DNA from: Fidelibacterota bacterium TCS55
GTDB lineage: Bacteria > Fidelibacterota > Marinisomatia > Marinisomatales > TCS55
DNA: 8,557 nt
NCBI GenBank assembly: GCA_905182385.1
Contig: CAJJBS010000072.1
Coordinates: 1-8,557, forward strand
Reading direction: 5' to 3'
The position numbers were made by a program, and so were the translations under genes. Shown in pieces: positions 6,601-8,557 of the stretch (positions are counted from its first letter, which is position 1; each line of letters starts with the position of its first letter). The notes under the pieces were generated by a model. The model had not been told where the DNA came from and searched no databases. It saw nothing but the letters and a program-made list of their open reading frames with translations.

Positions 6601-8557
6601 TAAATCCAGATGATCCTAATGGTGATAACTGGGAATATTCTGAAGGGAGTTATGATTATTCAAAAATTAATGGTACAGAAAATAATGCACTTGATGCAGG
6701 TCGATACCCAGATACTGAAGATTTAGATAGAACAGGGTTTCTAGATAGGACTAATAATTATTTTACTAAATCATTTTCTCTAAAAGATACAACTTATCTG
6801 GAAGGAGAAACTCAGCTAAATGGAGTGCCAACGGGTTGGCGATTATTTCGAATACCACTTTCAGACTTCGATGTTAGTAATCTGGGCCAAGATAGAGAAT
6901 GGAACAATATTAATCATTTACGAATTGGTCTAAGCAATGTTAGTCAAAAAACATATGTTGAAGTTGCCAAGATTGAACTTGTTGGAAATGAATGGCAAGA
7001 ATTAGGAATTGCTCTTGACTCAACTAGTAAATTTATAAAAGAAGAGGCAGATTCAATTTTTGCAGTTTCAGTTATAAATACAGATGACAATGCAAGTTAT
7101 AGGCCTCCTGAAGGTGTACAAGGAGAATATGATAGAATCAATCAAATTCGCTCTAAAGAACAATCACTGGTTATGAAGTTTTCTGAATTGCCTGGTCGTG
7201 CAAGTGGTGCGGCGATGAAGTCTCTAGTTGCTCTAAGTGGAGAAAAAGCTCAAAGTTATCTTTCTTACGAAAAAATGAAGATGTATGTTTATGGTTCTAG
7301 TCCTTGGATTACACCTGAAAATACAAATGTGGATATGTTTCTTCGATTTGGCTTTGGCGATAATTATTATGAATTAACTCAACCCGTATATGATGATTGG
7401 GATGAAGGCCTTGGAAGAAATGCTATTGAAATTGATCTAGAGTGGCTAACAAGTCTGAAGCTCAGAGATTCTTCTTCAGTTAAAAAGTATAAAGAAACAG
7501 ATATCTTTAAAGATTCAACTAATTATAAAGAATATCGTTTTACAGATGATATGGGTATAGAAACAAAAAAAGTAATTCGTATAAAAGGTCAACCTGCTTT
7601 AAATAGGATTCAATTCTTTATTGTCGGAGTTAAGAACTTATCAGAGACACCCATTTCTGGAGAAGTATGGTTAGATGAATTACGTCTTAGTGGTATAAAT
7701 AAGGACAAGGGAATTTCAATGCGAGTCCAAACTAAGTTTAATCTAGCTGACATATTAAATACTTCAATTGCATATCGTAGACAAGATGCAGATTTTCATA
7801 TGCTTCAACGTCGTTTGGGTTCTAATCAATCGAATGAGACTATCAATATTAATTCAGGTATTAATATTGATAAAATTCTACCATCGCATTGGGGACTGAG
7901 AATCCCAGTTTCTACAACTTTTTCTAATTCTCTTAGTCGACCAAAATATTTTCCGGGTCAAGATATTTTAGTAGACAAATCAAATGCACCTGATTCAATT
8001 TTAGTTACTGCAAATGCAATAACCTTTACAGTCGCAGCTTCAAAATCATCTAAATCAGATAATAAATTATTAAAATATACAATTGATAAAATGAATACTC
8101 GGTTTTCAGTTAACCGTCGTTCAATGTCAAATGAAATTCAGAAAGAAGTCCTTAATCAAACTTATCAAGGTCAAGTTAGTTATGCACTTCCTTTTGGTAG
8201 AAATAATTATTTTATGCCTTTTAAGTGGATATCTAATGTTCCAGTTATTGGTGAGAAGATGAGTAAAACTCATCTATATTATAGTCCAGCAACTGTAAAT
8301 GCTTCTATGAATTTTAGTGAAAGACTTACTCAAAAAACACCTCGACGTGGACAAAGATCTCCTGATGACTATAACTTTGGTTTAAATCAAAGTTATGCTT
8401 TGGATTATAAAATGACAGAAACAATAAATACAAAGTTTAGTCGGGGAATTCAAAGTAATTTAAATGACTATCGAGGATATATGTCTAATGCTCTAAAGAA
8501 TAGAGATCCTGGAGTTGTAACTAATATAACAGAAAGTTATAATTCATCATTCTCACC
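3651..8557 (+). CDS. sprA: SprA, type IX secretion outer-membrane translocon, N-terminal 1635 residues
   Basis: SprA (Sov in Porphyromonas) forms the giant outer-membrane barrel through which T9SS cargo leaves the periplasm; in Flavobacterium it is also needed for gliding. The frame stays open from 3651 to the window end with no stop, so the C-terminal third of a typical ~2400-residue protein is missing here. Residues 1-22 are a signal peptide (cleavage likely after SLYG, before QQ). The SprA N-terminal region follows, with IGERVSVNIDHDSERDF leading into INYKGEEDDIIQTVDAGNVS (233-252). The family hallmark YIDDFEGSK is at 778-786. An acidic, Asp/Gly-rich stretch holds DRDGNGLLNTED (913-924), GDGILDDAEDIGLDG (932-946) and DTEDLDRTGFLD (1021-1032). 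GEVWLDELRL lies at 1337-1346. Beyond that, alternating amphipathic segments look like barrel strands. The Type 9 translocon with a 36-strand barrel is established for Flavobacterium; applying it here is by homology. Partners such as PorV are not in view. Confidence 0.95.
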   Translation, partial: MNKWIHSVITFLCVTVFFSLYGQQDKYIQNLPNDWHPDSPYLYNPHKQSTYSLIIPYDSSEYKSRNLIRLPFTVIPKVIIANDWSVISFSGEYFGKSYNMPFVAPLDWYFNQNIQIKRQVAMMKAIKDSVRTSGNQSQILQDNRGRGLEVIGLDVGKLGRVSLTARGNVTVKGNLVFQDQELIRSKLNETQNTHLEFDQTQRISVEGKIGERVSVNIDHDSERDFNWENNIRINYKGEEDDIIQTVDAGNVSLNLPGSQSLMGSASHQGLFGIKTMSKLGPMNITAIASVVNTEKKSQEYKGKSEAQTFQIKDYNYVKNKYFYIHEWFRDGVDTSLEGKTVLVPSFYPLRDGLHQIGNVVVRNFELYQLDQTTNSETNPGTAYADLLVPSESNDQAGNYKRLEQGQDYILSEDLGFIRLRQKASDEVLGCTFVIADRNTGDTLLVVGEGISISNNYLKMKMLKPKNLNPSHPVWPLMFKNVYYLGTANINRDGFELRIVNDRLPVPSHLDPQGNPYITQFGLDSLNESGVRSSDQKVDLSNPNILSMADGELFFPNYHPFAADSLIDGNKSSGLKGSLGEGKMYFSTQRTQITNDSRFTIEVDYSNQSATINLGFMIVEGSEQVYKGGVPLKRSIDYQVDYFSGTIVLADDVDPNAEIKVIYDKHQLVTFDKKTILGVRSQMDFGKNSFIGGTALYYNQSVVNEKVEVGYEPMRNFIWGLNGRYEKDLPIITRTLDKMPVIETDKPSNISFEGEFAQILPNPNSINNKSTGDLNGVAYIDDFEGSKRTTSIPILRRFWRESSAPVDLKSGEALSQRKRGKLKWFNPFVQIRTKDIWPNLSTSIQAQNETTDIMVLEFDKRDHQESVPDDSVWGGIITPFYSGDYDQTETKFFEIWLNGENGTITVDLGQISEDRDGNGLLNTEDVPVGGLIGDGILDDAEDIGLDGCSDNYENGWGDCLDLNGPSYSDFNDLNEMVLINISNDVNPDDPNGDNWEYSEGSYDYSKINGTENNALDAGRYPDTEDLDRTGFLDRTNNYFTKSFSLKDTTYLEGETQLNGVPTGWRLFRIPLSDFDVSNLGQDREWNNINHLRIGLSNVSQKTYVEVAKIELVGNEWQELGIALDSTSKFIKEEADSIFAVSVINTDDNASYRPPEGVQGEYDRINQIRSKEQSLVMKFSELPGRASGAAMKSLVALSGEKAQSYLSYEKMKMYVYGSSPWITPENTNVDMFLRFGFGDNYYELTQPVYDDWDEGLGRNAIEIDLEWLTSLKLRDSSSVKKYKETDIFKDSTNYKEYRFTDDMGIETKKVIRIKGQPALNRIQFFIVGVKNLSETPISGEVWLDELRLSGINKDKGISMRVQTKFNLADILNTSIAYRRQDADFHMLQRRLGSNQSNETININSGINIDKILPSHWGLRIPVSTTFSNSLSRPKYFPGQDILVDKSNAPDSILVTANAITFTVAASKSSKSDNKLLKYTIDKMNTRFSVNRRSMSNEIQKEVLNQTYQGQVSYALPFGRNNYFMPFKWISNVPVIGEKMSKTHLYYSPATVNASMNFSERLTQKTPRRGQRSPDDYNFGLNQSYALDYKMTETINTKFSRGIQSNLNDYRGYMSNALKNRDPGVVTNITESYNSSFS

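Noticed and set aside
1..8557. CRISPR arrays, insertion sequences, tRNA or rRNA genes, att sites
   Set aside because: No spaced direct repeats, transposase-like frames, terminal inverted repeats, cloverleaf or rRNA-like stretches were seen on either strand.

Overview
This 8.56 kb, strongly AT-rich window has every confident gene on the + strand. TAA, TAG and TGA all end genes, so the code is standard. The best lineage clue is the last gene, a long N-terminal part of SprA, the outer-membrane translocon of the type IX secretion system (T9SS) found in the Fibrobacterota-Chlorobiota-Bacteroidota (FCB) group. The low GC, TTG starts and neighbours (TolB-type amidohydrolase tail, Kazal lipoprotein) suggest a marine FCB lineage such as Candidatus Marinimicrobia/SAR406. 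That placement is inference; Ignavibacteria-like or Bacteroidota hosts are not excluded.

Layout. Positions 1-162 are the 3' end of an amidohydrolase. Positions 163-421 are non-coding on the + strand, with a weak terminator, a plausible promoter and a doubtful minus-strand gene remnant. Positions 422-2849 form a tight four-gene run: a 12-helix transporter of the MOP flippase superfamily with resemblance to eukaryotic ANKH, a gamma-class carbonic anhydrase-like hexapeptide protein (4-nt overlap), a small SEC-C zinc-finger membrane protein with two histidine-rich repeats (3-nt gap), and a Kazal-type lipoprotein (8-nt gap). A terminator-like hairpin at 2892-2930 separates this run from rdgB (2940-3542, TTG start), the housekeeping ITP/dITP/XTP pyrophosphatase. 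A 108-nt leader with two adjacent hairpins and a strong AGGAGG site precedes sprA (3651 onward, TTG start), which runs off the right edge after 1635 codons.

How the genes may work together. Most are envelope or housekeeping functions: transport (MOP protein), CO2/bicarbonate or acyl chemistry (hexapeptide protein), envelope-anchored small proteins (SEC-C protein, Kazal lipoprotein), nucleotide-pool cleaning (RdgB) and protein export (SprA). I see no mobile element, CRISPR array, tRNA or rRNA, and no clear multi-gene defence or biosynthetic system. The most unusual items are the SEC-C/His-repeat membrane protein, the ANKH-like transporter, and the structured leaders before rdgB and sprA.
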